A stretch of 25,380 bases of DNA, from contig CALLLZ010000241.1 in the NCBI GenBank assembly GCA_938008005.1, positions 1 through 25,380 on the forward strand, given 5' to 3'. Made by a program: the position numbers and the translations under genes. Below are positions 14,439-23,323 of this stretch, piece after piece (the first letter of the stretch is position 1; every line of letters starts with the position of its first letter). The notes below the pieces were generated by a model. It made no database searches, had not been told where the DNA came from, and saw only the letters and a program-made list of their open reading frames with translations. The stretch comes from an uncultured Marinicella sp. Its GTDB lineage: Bacteria > Pseudomonadota > Gammaproteobacteria > Xanthomonadales > Marinicellaceae.

Positions 14439-16172
14439 ATGAAAAACAAAATTATATTGTTGATGATGTTCAGCATCAGTATGCTGAAAGCAGAACCAGA
14501 CACCATGATTGTGTTTGATGCATCGGGCTCAATGTGGGGGCAAATTGAAGGAAAAAATAAAATTGAAATAGCCCGTGATGCCATGGCTGAAATTGCACAA
14601 GGTTTTGATCACAATCAACCAGTTGGCTTGATGGCCTATGGTCATCGTCGCAAAGGTGATTGTACCGACATTGAAACTTTAGTTTATGCTGCGGCAGGAA
14701 CGGCAAAACAAATCACAAACCAAGTTAATCAACTCCAGCCTAAAGGTAAAACACCTTTAAGCCAAGCTGTTAAGTTGGCAGCAGAACAATTGAAGTTCAC
14801 TGAAAACCAAGCTGAAGTGGTGTTAATTACCGATGGTGTAGAAACCTGTGACCTAGACCCTTGCGCGGTGGCCGCAGAACTAGAAAGTTTAGGGGTTGAT
14901 TTTAAAGCTCATGTGATTGGGTTTGGCTTAAATGCGGATCAAGGGAAACAAGTTTCGTGTATGGCTGATATAACTGGTGGGCAATATGTTGCGGCTGAAA
15001 ATGCTGCTGCATTGAATGAGGCTTTACAACAAGTCATTCTTGAAAAAGAGCAAAAAGTTAAGGTGCAGTTACCCAACGCTACAGTGGCAGAACAAACGTC
15101 TGAAGTGGTGATTGGCGGGGGAATCAATATTGATTGGACTGGGCCAGCTGGTGAAGAAGATTATATTGATGTGGTTAAGAGCGGTGACGAACGTGTTTAT
15201 GGTGAACTTGCATATGCCTGGGTTAAGGAGGGTGTCCCAGCACAGCTTCGTGCGCCTGGAGAGGTGGGTATTTATGATGTGAGGTATGTGTGGCAAGGAC
15301 CTGTCAGAAAACACGTGTTGGCAACTGCTACCCTTGAAGTGATTGATAGTGAAGTAACTTTGGTGGCTCCATTCAAGGTTGCGGCAGGTGAGTATTTTTC
15401 CGTACAATGGCAAGGACCCAACCGTAAAGATGATTATGTCGATTTGGTTAAAAAAGGGCAAACAAAGACTTTTGGAGAGCTCAGCTATTTTTATACCAAA
15501 GATGGTTTTCCTGAAGGCAAAATACAAGCTCCAGCAGCAGCGGGAGAATATGATATTCGATATGTGCTAGAAGCAACGGATGGAAGAAAAGTATTACACC
15601 AAATACCAATACAAGTGGCAGAAGCAGAAATCACGTTGGCGTTCGAACCGACAGCAGAGGTGGTAGAAAACTTGACTGTTTTTTGGACAGGTCCTGATAA
15701 TAAAGATGGGTATATTGATATGATTCAATCCGGTTCTAAAAAAACCTTCGGTGAAGCCAGCTATTTTTACCTCAAGGATAATCCTGATAGTGGCGTGTTA
15801 ACCACACCAGTTTCACCCGGTAAATATGATGTCCGGTTTATTATGGTTGGAGCAGAGGGCCGAACCATCATGGCCAAGAGTCCTTTTGTGGTCACTGATG
15901 TGTCCGCGACATTAGAGCTTCCTGATACAGCTCAAGCAGGATCAACGATAACAGTTAATTGGTTAGGGCCAAACCGTAACAAAGATTATATAGATTTGAT
16001 CAAAGCGGAAAGAAAAACTTTGTATGGTGAAATCACATATTTCTATACTGAAAAGAACCCTGGTTTAGGTACCTTGGTGATGCCAAAAGAGCCAGGGCAA
16101 TATAACGTTCGTTACATTCTTCAAGGTAAAAAACGACGCATTCTCAAGGAAAAAATGATCATCGTGCAATAG
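14439..16172 (+). CDS. Secreted VWA-domain protein with four tandem repeats
   Basis: A 577-residue exported protein: signal peptide 1-18 (cleavage after LKA), von Willebrand factor A domain about 20-200, then four repeats to the end. The metal-ion-dependent adhesion site is complete: D27-A-S29-G-S31, T105 (GKTPL) and D132 (ITDG). Cysteine pairs (C75, C137, C142, C174) suggest periplasmic disulfides. The repeats, each about 92 residues, are anchored by W-x-GP at 233, 324, 416 and 508, followed by DYIDL, a YGE or FGE, an aromatic YFY-like motif, and G-x-YDVRY. There is no C-terminal membrane anchor, LPXTG or autotransporter domain, so the protein is periplasmic or secreted. Role unknown; VWA domains bind proteins through Mg2+. 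A strong terminator follows directly. Confidence 0.9.
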   Translation: MKNKIILLMMFSISMLKAEPDTMIVFDASGSMWGQIEGKNKIEIARDAMAEIAQGFDHNQPVGLMAYGHRRKGDCTDIETLVYAAAGTAKQITNQVNQLQPKGKTPLSQAVKLAAEQLKFTENQAEVVLITDGVETCDLDPCAVAAELESLGVDFKAHVIGFGLNADQGKQVSCMADITGGQYVAAENAAALNEALQQVILEKEQKVKVQLPNATVAEQTSEVVIGGGINIDWTGPAGEEDYIDVVKSGDERVYGELAYAWVKEGVPAQLRAPGEVGIYDVRYVWQGPVRKHVLATATLEVIDSEVTLVAPFKVAAGEYFSVQWQGPNRKDDYVDLVKKGQTKTFGELSYFYTKDGFPEGKIQAPAAAGEYDIRYVLEATDGRKVLHQIPIQVAEAEITLAFEPTAEVVENLTVFWTGPDNKDGYIDMIQSGSKKTFGEASYFYLKDNPDSGVLTTPVSPGKYDVRFIMVGAEGRTIMAKSPFVVTDVSATLELPDTAQAGSTITVNWLGPNRNKDYIDLIKAERKTLYGEITYFYTEKNPGLGTLVMPKEPGQYNVRYILQGKKRRILKEKMIIVQ

Positions 16173-16193
16173 ATTGAGTTGAGACAAGCTAAC

Positions 16194-16241
16194 CACAACA
16201 ACTTTCCTGATATCTGGTCAGTTGTTGTGTCGCTTTTTTTT
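16194..16241 (+). terminator. Rho-independent terminator after the VWA gene
   Basis: CACAACAACT (16194-16203) and AGTTGTTGTG (16220-16229) form a perfect 10-bp stem with a 16-base loop, followed by TCGC and eight Ts (16234-16241). The stop codon of the opposing PepSY gene lies inside it. Confidence 0.85.
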
Positions 16242-16916
16242 AAGCAAGGTATAGTAGAGCAAGATTAACCCTGTGAGGGTGAACAAAAAGGCTAATAATG
16301 CAGTAATGTAAAGAAGAGGGTGGTTGAAATCTTCTCGCTCATCGTAATCCATAATGTGTAACATCCACAAGAAGTCAAATAGACGCCATCGGTTGGTGCG
16401 TTTAGCCACAATTTCACCATCTTGTTCTGAGATATATATGCGCGTATTTTCTTTATCTGCTAATTGTGCTTGCCATAATGGCGCTGTACGGCCTCGGGCT
16501 TCATTAGGTACAACCGTTAAGCGTTTAAGACTGGTGATTATATGCTCTTCTTTAAGTTGTGAACTTAAAATGCGCTTAATATGCATTTCAGTGATAGGTG
16601 TGATAAGTTCCATACTGGGTGTTTCAAATAACCAAGAACGTTCGGCGGTATTCGCTATCACCACAGTTTGGCCCAGCCAAGGTTTCACTTCTATTGACTC
16701 AATGGGTGAGTTGACTTGTCTATTTATCAGACCTAAGTCAATGTTACTTAGGTTAACAACTTTAGACTCAACGGTTTTAAGTAAGTGATCGCCTCGAACT
16801 TCATTAATCGGCATAAAACTCATTAAAAACCCACTGGCAAACCACAGCAGAATTTGAATGCCTAAAATTAAACCAAGCCACCTATGAATTTTTCTAAAAA
16901 GTAATTGAGGGCGCAT
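16218..16916 (-). CDS. PepSY-type inner-membrane protein
   Basis: A 232-residue protein with one helix near the N-terminus (about 13-35, RWLGLILGIQILLWFASGFL) and one at the C-terminus (about 198-225), enclosing a periplasmic region that contains PepSY-like strands (RIYISEQDGEIVAKRTNRWRL). The RKIHRWLGL opening and the FDFLWMLHIMDY histidine segment are characteristic of PepSY-associated membrane proteins, often linked to siderophore or haem/iron uptake and cytochrome-like redox. ATG 16916 is chosen; a GTG two codons earlier is equally possible and neither has a clear Shine-Dalgarno. The basic tail KKKRHNN ends within the terminator hairpin shared with the VWA gene. A fragment of a paralogue sits at 13451-13552. 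Confidence 0.82.
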   Translation of the reverse strand: MRPQLLFRKIHRWLGLILGIQILLWFASGFLMSFMPINEVRGDHLLKTVESKVVNLSNIDLGLINRQVNSPIESIEVKPWLGQTVVIANTAERSWLFETPSMELITPITEMHIKRILSSQLKEEHIITSLKRLTVVPNEARGRTAPLWQAQLADKENTRIYISEQDGEIVAKRTNRWRLFDFLWMLHIMDYDEREDFNHPLLYITALLAFLFTLTGLILLYYTLLKKKRHNN

Positions 16917-17045
16917 GATCACAGAAGAAAAATGAAAGCGACATTGTAAAGAAAGAATGTGTTGAGAAAAAGCATTGAAACAAGCTTTTATATTTTGTAA
17001 TAAATCATTAAACTCACAACAGAATTAATACTGAGTTTATAGGTT

Positions 17046-17423
17046 ATGAGAAAGCTGATCAATAGTGGTTCGTCTTTTGAAAAAGAGTTTGCTTATTCAA
17101 GGGCGGTGGTTCAAGACGGGTGGGTATTTGTTTCTGGCACCACTGGTTATGATTATAAGAACATGCGAATAGACGAGTCAGTGGTTGAACAAACAGAGCA
17201 ATGCTTTAAAAACATTCAGAATGCATTGAGAGAAGCAGGCAGTGATTTAAGTGACGTTGTGCGTATTCAATATATTTTGCCTGATAAAAATAATTTTCAA
17301 GCTTGTGCCCCAGTGATACAAAAGTATCTAAGTAATATTAAGCCTGCGGCAACTATGTTTGAAGCTGGCCTGGTTGATGATGCGATGAAAATAGAAATAG
17401 AAGTGACGGCCGTTATCAAGTGA
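17046..17423 (+). CDS. RidA/YjgF-family protein lacking the conserved arginine
   Basis: A 125-residue RidA-fold protein: WVFVSGTTGYDY at 26-37, the VVEQTEQCFKNI helix at 46-57, VVRIQYILPD at 71-80 and a final MKIEIEVTAVI strand. In enamine deaminases of this family the motif P-x-R-T supplies an arginine that binds the substrate carboxylate; here it reads P100-A-A102-T. The protein is therefore unlikely to be a classical RidA deaminase and belongs with the less-understood Rid subgroups. Transcribed divergently from the PepSY gene, it stands 26 bases before an unknown gene with which it probably forms an operon. Only a weak TAGG precedes the ATG. Confidence 0.85.
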   Translation: MRKLINSGSSFEKEFAYSRAVVQDGWVFVSGTTGYDYKNMRIDESVVEQTEQCFKNIQNALREAGSDLSDVVRIQYILPDKNNFQACAPVIQKYLSNIKPAATMFEAGLVDDAMKIEIEVTAVIK

Positions 17424-17449
17424 ATTGATTTTTATGCGCTCTTGCGATT

Positions 17450-17821
17450 GTGAATATTTATGAATTAGCTAATAAGTGTCTTGGGCAAAACCTAAAAAGA
17501 GAGGAGTTTGATCAGTTTCTTATAGACCACAACATTTCTTTTGAATCATTATGTAATCAAATAGCTAACAATTTAGCAAAAAACTATCTATTAGGAAAAC
17601 TGGACTTTTATTTCTGTGACCAGGTAATGAATCGTATTGATACTTTTATAATTGATGCATTATCAGAAGAAATTATTGATACTTTTCCTGAGCCAGCTTA
17701 TTCTATTTATATCGCATTTGACCAAGGTGAGTATTACCACAAAGGTGATGACAGAAGTATTGATCCTGCAGAAAAGTACACTAAACCAATGTTGTCAGAA
17801 ATCATTGGTATTAAAAAATAA
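17450..17821 (+). CDS. Hypothetical 123-residue protein
   Basis: I do not recognise this family. A GTG at 17450 is the only start that uses the full frame, as a stop lies at 17426; no Shine-Dalgarno is visible, so it may depend on translation of the RidA-like gene that ends 26 bases earlier. The protein is small, acidic and soluble with no signal peptide or membrane segment. It looks helical in the first 85 residues (LKREEFDQFLIDHNISFESL, then LDFYFCDQVMNRIDTF) and ends with FDQGEYYHKGDDRSIDPAEK. A terminator follows within 60 bases. Composition and codon use resemble the neighbours, so it is likely to be a real gene. Confidence 0.65.
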   Translation: MNIYELANKCLGQNLKREEFDQFLIDHNISFESLCNQIANNLAKNYLLGKLDFYFCDQVMNRIDTFIIDALSEEIIDTFPEPAYSIYIAFDQGEYYHKGDDRSIDPAEKYTKPMLSEIIGIKK

Positions 17822-17837
17822 TTAACCAACGGAATGC

Positions 17838-17864
17838 AAAAAAGCCTCAAAAAACTTGAGGCTT
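17838..17864 (-). terminator. Terminator of the M3 peptidase gene
   Basis: AAGCCTCAA (17842-17850) and TTGAGGCTT (17856-17864) form a perfect 9-bp stem with a five-base loop. Read on the minus strand it is followed by a run of Ts (17843-17838), so it ends minus-strand transcription; it could also stop the plus-strand unknown gene. Confidence 0.85.
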
Positions 17865-17872
17865 TCGGGTTG

Positions 17873-17899
17873 GTAGGAATTGATATCCTACTTTTTTTT
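17873..17899 (+). terminator. Second, plus-strand terminator
   Basis: GTAGGA (17873-17878) pairs with TCCTAC (17886-17891) across a seven-base loop and is followed by eight Ts (17892-17899). It backs up the preceding hairpin for plus-strand transcripts, and its T-run encodes the final lysines of the opposing peptidase. Confidence 0.55.
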
Positions 17900-20050
17900 G
17901 GGAACCGGAAAACCGCGATCTCTCATCAAGGCATCAATCGAGGCATCACGTCCACGGAACTTACGGTAAGCTTCAGCTGGATCCATGGCATTACGTGGAG
18001 CAAACAAATATTTCACCAATTTAGCTGCCACCTCTTTGTCATAATACCCGCCTGGTGCTTGTTCAAAAGCTTCAGCAGCATCAGAAGTTAATACATCAGC
18101 CCACATATAGCCATAATAGGCAGTTGCATAGCCTTCGCCTGAGAATACATGACCAAAATGTGGCGTACGATGGCGCATCACCAGCTCTTTAGGCATATTC
18201 AAAGCAGCTAAAGTATCACGTTCAAATTTGTCTGGATCGATTCCTTCAGGGTCGGCCATGTGAAATTTCATATCCATCAAAGCAGAAGCCAGGTATTCAG
18301 TGGTGCTGAAGCCCTGATTGAAGGTGGCTGCGTTTTTAATTTTAGCGATGAGTTCCTTAGGAATTACTTCACCAGTTTTTTGATGTTTCATGTAGTTATT
18401 GATCACTTCATCGGTAGACAACCAACGTTCTAACAGTTGAGACTGGAATTCTGTGTAATCGCGAACACCACCATTGGAACTGGGGTATTTAACGTTAGAC
18501 GCCAATGCATGCAAGGCGTGACCAAACTCATGGAAGAAAGTCTCGGCATCACTCCAAGAGACCAAGACAGCCTCACCAGGTGCTGGTTTAATAAAGTTGG
18601 AGTTGTTGGATGAAAGAACAGTTACTTTGCCGTCATGTGTTTCATGCGAACGGTAAGCATTGGCCCAGGCTCCTGAGCGTTTACCTTGCCTTGCGAAAGG
18701 GTCTAAGTACCACAAACCAATATGAGCACCGGTGGTTTTGTCATTGACTTCCCACACTTTAACATCAGGATGATAAACAGGGACTTTACCATCTGCAAGT
18801 GCAGTGAATTTAAAATTAAACAATTCACCTGCGACATAAAACATGGCTTCACGCAAGTTATCTAACTGGAGGTATTGTTTGACTTCATTGGAATCTAAAT
18901 CGTACTTTTTCTTACGAACTTTTTCGGCATAATAACGATAATCCCAAGGTTCGATGGTGATGTTATGCCCCAAGTCATCGGCCACTGCCTGCATGTCTGC
19001 TACTTCTTCTTTAACCCTCGCAATTGCAGCTGGCCAAACCGCTTCCATCAAGTTCATGGCGTTTTCAGGGTTTTTGGCCATGCGGTTTTGTAAGCGCCAT
19101 TCTGGGTAATTTTTATGGCCCAATAGTTCAACACGTTCGCGACGTAATTTTAAAATCTTAGCGATGTTTTTATTGTTGTCATATTCATCACCGTTATCTC
19201 CGCGTGAATAGTAGTTGTTCCAAACTTTTTTACGCAGCTCTCGTTCGTCTGAGTAGGTTAAAAATGGATCCATTGAAGAGCGGGTATTGGTGATGGCATA
19301 ATGCCCTTCCATACCTTTGTCCTTGGCTATTTGAGCCGCTGACTTAACCAGTGATTCAGGCAAACCACTGAGCTGATTTTTATGGATAAAAGTGACATAA
19401 CCTTCTTCATCATGTAGGACGTTGTTAGCAAAAGTGGTATAGATAGAAGAAAGTTCTTTGTTTATTGCTGCATAGCGTTTTTTTGAAAAATCATCCAGAT
19501 TGGCTCCATTCATGGCAAAACCCTCATAACTGCCTTTAACCAGTCTTTGGGCTTCTGGCTCAAGTGGGTTTTTCAATGAATCTTGATAGACTTTTTTGAC
19601 TCGCTCAAACAGTTTTTTATTTTGTGAAATTTGAGAACCCATTTCGGAAAATTTAGGTGAGTATTGCATTTGTAGTTGACGGACTTCAGGGCTGGACAGG
19701 TTGCTGCCCCAAATACCAAAATAAGTAAATGCACGACCAAGCTTTTCACCAGCATTTTCCATTGCCACGATTGTGTTTTGGAAAGTAGCAGGTTCAGGAT
19801 TATTGGCAATTTTTTCATGGTCAGCTAAATTTTCAGCAATAGCAACATCAAATGCCTGCGGCACATCTTTTAAGTCCATTTGATCAAAAGCGGGGACGCC
19901 ATTGTATGGACCGGCCCACTGTGCCAGGAGTGGATTAGTCTCGGGTGTTGCTTGGGGGGACTGAGATAATGCGTGGTTTGTAGTGCCTAAAGTCAAAGCT
20001 ATGCTTAAAGACAGAACCTTAAGCCAGCGTGATGTTTTGGTAGGTTTCAT
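17888..20050 (-). CDS. dcp: Exported M3-family metallopeptidase (peptidyl-dipeptidase Dcp type)
   Basis: A 720-residue zinc peptidase of family M3. The catalytic HEFGHALH lies at 507-514 (zinc ligands H507 and H511, general base E508), and the third ligand glutamate is in DYTEF (E534); the C-terminal FSGEGYATAYYGYMW segment is family-typical. The enzyme clips dipeptides from the C-termini of peptides. Unlike cytoplasmic E. coli Dcp, this one starts with a clear signal peptide (basic KPTKTSRWLK, hydrophobic core, about residue 30 ALSQ), so it probably works in the periplasm. ATG 20050 is preferred over an in-frame TTG at 20068 because the signal peptide begins there and GAGAAAAAC precedes it. 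A possible promoter is TTGCTG (20111-20106) with TAATAA (20088-20083). It is monocistronic. Confidence 0.93.
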   Translation of the reverse strand: MKPTKTSRWLKVLSLSIALTLGTTNHALSQSPQATPETNPLLAQWAGPYNGVPAFDQMDLKDVPQAFDVAIAENLADHEKIANNPEPATFQNTIVAMENAGEKLGRAFTYFGIWGSNLSSPEVRQLQMQYSPKFSEMGSQISQNKKLFERVKKVYQDSLKNPLEPEAQRLVKGSYEGFAMNGANLDDFSKKRYAAINKELSSIYTTFANNVLHDEEGYVTFIHKNQLSGLPESLVKSAAQIAKDKGMEGHYAITNTRSSMDPFLTYSDERELRKKVWNNYYSRGDNGDEYDNNKNIAKILKLRRERVELLGHKNYPEWRLQNRMAKNPENAMNLMEAVWPAAIARVKEEVADMQAVADDLGHNITIEPWDYRYYAEKVRKKKYDLDSNEVKQYLQLDNLREAMFYVAGELFNFKFTALADGKVPVYHPDVKVWEVNDKTTGAHIGLWYLDPFARQGKRSGAWANAYRSHETHDGKVTVLSSNNSNFIKPAPGEAVLVSWSDAETFFHEFGHALHALASNVKYPSSNGGVRDYTEFQSQLLERWLSTDEVINNYMKHQKTGEVIPKELIAKIKNAATFNQGFSTTEYLASALMDMKFHMADPEGIDPDKFERDTLAALNMPKELVMRHRTPHFGHVFSGEGYATAYYGYMWADVLTSDAAEAFEQAPGGYYDKEVAAKLVKYLFAPRNAMDPAEAYRKFRGRDASIDALMRDRGFPVPKKK

Positions 20051-20305
20051 GTTTTTCTCGACTGTCAATTTAATTAGGGTAATTATTATTGGTGTTTCTT
20101 GTGGTCAGCAAACAGTGCCAAAAGTCTTGAAATTAAAATATGGTTCAAAAAGAAGTGGTGCGCATCGACAAGACCTTCACTTGTGCTGTTTATAATAAAA
20201 TGATGCTCAGTGATTGTTTGTGCTGCGACTTCTTACCCACACCTGAGAAGTGCGTCCAACTTTCATTGGGCACTGTTCAGCTGGTGATTTACGACATTGT
20301 AAATG

Positions 20306-22009
20306 TTAAAACTCAAACCTGGCACCTAGGCTGATGGTATGTTGGTCATAGTTTCTTAGGCCGAAAAGTTGTTGGTACCTTAAATAAAACATTTTTCCGT
20401 TTGCAGAAACCCAAGTCAGCCCTAAATTGGCTTGACTGTAGCTGCTTTCAGTAAAGTTAGTTTCGACGTTAAACAACTCATCTATTGGCATGCCAATCAG
20501 TCGCATTTCCATGATTCCATCATCTTGATCTTCGTAGTTATGTTGTAAGCTTAATTGAGGTGATAGCACGCCAAAACGGGTACTTATGGCTCTTGAAATA
20601 TTAAACCCAAGGTTATATTTAAGTGCTTTGAATTCTTGATCAGAATAAAAAATATTCCAACCACCGGCACCAGTTTCGGTGAATTGATCTAGGTTGTTGT
20701 TCACATATTCTGCGGTAATATATGGGGACCAATTCCAGGCGCCATGATTGAAGTTATAACCGGCACTGGTGGCGATGGTGAATTGGTCAGACTTTGTTTG
20801 ACCAACTGCTTCTATATTCACCACTTCATCGATTAGATTAAACAGCTCAACACGTCTTTGTTTGACATCAGGTCTGGCAAAGCTGACTCGTGTGTCTAAG
20901 TAAAAGTTATCAGTTGGAGTCAATAAGCCATAAAGGCTGATGCTGGCTCCTTCTGAAGTCATGTGCACACCTGAGCCAGTATTTGATTCCATTTGATTAT
21001 ATCCCACGGCAGCGCCTAAAACGAAGCGGTTTGAGAACCGATAATCTACACCTGCACTGAGGCTGTCTGAATCAAAGTCAAACCCATCATTAATTTGATC
21101 GGCATAATCATAATCGCCGGTTGATAAGCTGCCATTAATGAAGAAACCCCACGGTGAGACAAAACTGGCCGTTTGGTTATGATCTTGGTAACCAAGCATA
21201 GAAACCGGTAAAGACTCGGTGCCATTATTTAATTCTAAGTCAGCTGCAGTAAAACCACTGATACCTGCACGTAACTGCGACATGCGTTGACCCAAGTTAG
21301 AAATTTGTGAAGCCACCAGTTTGGTAGAGTTTCTGGCCTGGTGAACAACGTTTCTTGGGCGCATCCAACTCATGACACGGGTGATGGTTTCAAAGTCACC
21401 CAACTCGGCCTGTTGTAATAAATCATCACAAACACCACCCAACGCACTGTGTAAGCTTGAACCAGAACAATAAGCACCCAGTACTTGAGCAGCCCTAGCA
21501 AAGAGTGCCCTGCGTGCTTCTGGCATATCGGTTAACATCCCTGCGGCAAAGTTATCAACACCGGGTAAAGGGTTAACATTAAAGACAATGAGCTGGTTGT
21601 TGTTGCTGATATTTGGGTCAGGAGTTGGTGAAGAGACTTCAGCAGATAAGACCAAATCCTCAGGTTGTTCTTGTTCTTCAAGCTGGACTTTTACCAACAG
21701 CACTTTTTCTGCACCTACTGGAAAATCACCAATATTCTCACACCTAATTTGTCCTTGCTCTACGGATATTTGACAAGGTCCAGGAGCTGTGGTGATGATG
21801 TCACTGAACAAGCCTTGAGTTACATCCACATTCAGTCTAACTCCAGAGGCATCACCAGGGCCTTGGTTACGAACAGTGATTTGCATTTTAGCAAAATCAC
21901 CAGTAATGACACGAGTTTGGAACAGAGAAACACCAACCCCGATGTCAGCTTCTTGGGCCCATAAAAAATTTGAAGATAACACCAAGATTGTAAATAAAAC
22001 TGTTCGCAT
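20306..22009 (-). CDS. Autotransporter-like outer-membrane protein with DUF11-type N-terminus
   Basis: A 567-residue exported protein. The signal peptide is about 1-18 (FLWAQ). Residues about 25-150 resemble a DUF11/CARDB immunoglobulin-like domain (VRNQGPGDASGVRLNV, then PNISNNNQLIVF). Residues 155-270 form an alpha-helical linker carrying two cysteines (YCSGSS, GGVCDD), with the LGQRMSQLRAG passage that commonly precedes autotransporter barrels. Residues about 290-567 are a beta-barrel of alternating strands ending in SLGARFEF, with the terminal phenylalanine needed for BAM insertion. The passenger is very small for an autotransporter, so the protein may simply be a barrel with a surface or periplasmic Ig domain. 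The gene is monocistronic with its own promoter. About 30 bases beyond its stop are GC-poor hairpins without a T-tract. Confidence 0.82.
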   Translation of the reverse strand: MRTVLFTILVLSSNFLWAQEADIGVGVSLFQTRVITGDFAKMQITVRNQGPGDASGVRLNVDVTQGLFSDIITTAPGPCQISVEQGQIRCENIGDFPVGAEKVLLVKVQLEEQEQPEDLVLSAEVSSPTPDPNISNNNQLIVFNVNPLPGVDNFAAGMLTDMPEARRALFARAAQVLGAYCSGSSLHSALGGVCDDLLQQAELGDFETITRVMSWMRPRNVVHQARNSTKLVASQISNLGQRMSQLRAGISGFTAADLELNNGTESLPVSMLGYQDHNQTASFVSPWGFFINGSLSTGDYDYADQINDGFDFDSDSLSAGVDYRFSNRFVLGAAVGYNQMESNTGSGVHMTSEGASISLYGLLTPTDNFYLDTRVSFARPDVKQRRVELFNLIDEVVNIEAVGQTKSDQFTIATSAGYNFNHGAWNWSPYITAEYVNNNLDQFTETGAGGWNIFYSDQEFKALKYNLGFNISRAISTRFGVLSPQLSLQHNYEDQDDGIMEMRLIGMPIDELFNVETNFTESSYSQANLGLTWVSANGKMFYLRYQQLFGLRNYDQHTISLGARFEF

Positions 22010-22031
22010 TGTTCTCTCTGTTTTTCTTATT

Positions 22032-22060
22032 ATTTTTTATCGAAAACGGTGTTTTGTCAA
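22032..22060 (-). promoter_or_regulatory. Promoter of the autotransporter-like gene
   Basis: On the minus strand a perfect TTGACA (22060-22055) is followed after 17 bases by AAAAAT (22037-22032), about 22 bases before the start codon region. The -35 is excellent and the -10 weak. AGAGAG serves as ribosome binding site. Confidence 0.5.
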
Positions 22061-22096
22061 TTACTTAGATCAATGCTGTATCCTGAGCGTTATATT

Positions 22097-23323
22097 TCAT
22101 AACAAATGCCTGACATCGGGTAGGTATTTCTCGAATGACCCTGTGTTGAATAGGACCACAGTTTCGTTGGATCTAATCATGTTCATTTCAATCAGTGGCT
22201 TTAATGCTGCAATACATGCTGCACCCTCTGGACAGATCCATACATGTTTGTCTTGCCATACTTTCGTTACATGTTCAGCAATGTCAGTTTCACTGATGGC
22301 AATGGATGTGCCGCCGCTTTGTCGAACGATATCCACCACCTTAAAGTGCCCTACGCCACCAGCCACGTTGAGTCCAACTGCCAATGTTTGACCAGCAGGT
22401 GTTGGTTCTGGTTCAAATAATTGCTTATCGATGGCATTTTTAACGGGTGGCGTGGCAGCAGATTGTACGGCGATAATTTTGGGTCTTTTGGCATCGATCA
22501 TTCCTAAAGCTTCTAACTCATCAAAAGCCTTCCACATACCCAGAATTCCAGTACCGCCTCCTGTTGGGTATAAGATCACATCCGGTAACTGCCATTGATC
22601 TGAGGCTTCATTGGGTTCAGCCAGCTCCAAGCCCATGGTCTTTTTACCTTCAATTCTCCAGCCGGGTTCTTGGAAAGTAGCCACATTAAAGTAACCATCG
22701 TTTAGGTACTTTTCTTTCATCAACATACCAGCTTCTTTGATGGTGCCTTTGACCATGTCGAGTTGAATTTTGTGGTTGTGATATGCCAACGCAGCGACAT
22801 TTCCTTGTATTGGAGCAGGTGTATCATCTGGCATGATGACAGCGGCGCCGATGTTCATTTTATTGGCATAAAAAGCCAGAGAATCGCCGGCATTTCCTTG
22901 GGTTGGGACCGTGAGTTTAGGCAGTTTAAAATATTTAGCCATGTTAGCTACAACCGCCATGCCCCGATCTTTAAAGCTTAAAGTTGGGTTTTGCCCAAAC
23001 CCTTTGTGGCCTTTACCTTCGTCTTTAATTAATAACTTAAAGCCGTGTTTTATTGCCAGTTTGTGGTCAGAATGATCAAGTAAAGGCGTATAACCTTCAC
23101 CGTAAGATTGGTATCCAGATGTAATTGGTAACAAACCAGAAAAACGCCACATATTGTTTCTTTTTGGGTAATACCAAGTTGTATCTTTAATTGCCTCAGT
23201 GTCATAGACAGCTTGAACGGGTCTGTGATCCTTGGGGCATAAATTCATGAGTCGATCTTTGGGGTAATGTGTACCGCAGAAAGTACATTTTAAATGTGTA
23301 AAGTGGGGATTAAGCTCAGTCAT
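22097..23323 (-). CDS. thrC: Threonine synthase (PLP-dependent)
   Basis: A 408-residue fold-type II PLP enzyme that converts O-phosphohomoserine to threonine. The N-terminus has a zinc-ribbon-like cysteine group (C13, C16, C29), as in archaeal-type threonine synthases. The PLP lysine is K118 in NPTLSFKDRG, the asparagine loop is TQGNAGDSLA at 141-150, and the phosphate-binding loop is PTGGGTG at 253-259. The gene stands apart from thrA and thrB, which are not in the window. The start codon sits at the foot of a perfect 10-bp hairpin and has no Shine-Dalgarno; a six-codon ORF ends two bases before it (described separately). Specialised threonine-synthase-like enzymes share these motifs, so the exact substrate is likely but not certain. 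Confidence 0.9.
   Translation of the reverse strand: MTELNPHFTHLKCTFCGTHYPKDRLMNLCPKDHRPVQAVYDTEAIKDTTWYYPKRNNMWRFSGLLPITSGYQSYGEGYTPLLDHSDHKLAIKHGFKLLIKDEGKGHKGFGQNPTLSFKDRGMAVVANMAKYFKLPKLTVPTQGNAGDSLAFYANKMNIGAAVIMPDDTPAPIQGNVAALAYHNHKIQLDMVKGTIKEAGMLMKEKYLNDGYFNVATFQEPGWRIEGKKTMGLELAEPNEASDQWQLPDVILYPTGGGTGILGMWKAFDELEALGMIDAKRPKIIAVQSAATPPVKNAIDKQLFEPEPTPAGQTLAVGLNVAGGVGHFKVVDIVRQSGGTSIAISETDIAEHVTKVWQDKHVWICPEGAACIAALKPLIEMNMIRSNETVVLFNTGSFEKYLPDVRHLL

Noticed and set aside
15069..15527. 152-codon minus-strand frame inside the VWA gene
   Set aside because: Shadow of the repeat region of the VWA protein, which is unambiguous in its frame.
16354..16788. 144-codon plus-strand frame opposite the PepSY gene
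   Set aside because: The PepSY frame has clear membrane helices and family motifs; the antisense frame has none.
20249..20304. Hairpins (AGTGC...GCACT with CCAA/TTGG, and ATTTAC/GTAAAT) downstream of the autotransporter-like gene
   Set aside because: No T-tract on either strand, so I could not call a terminator or a small RNA.
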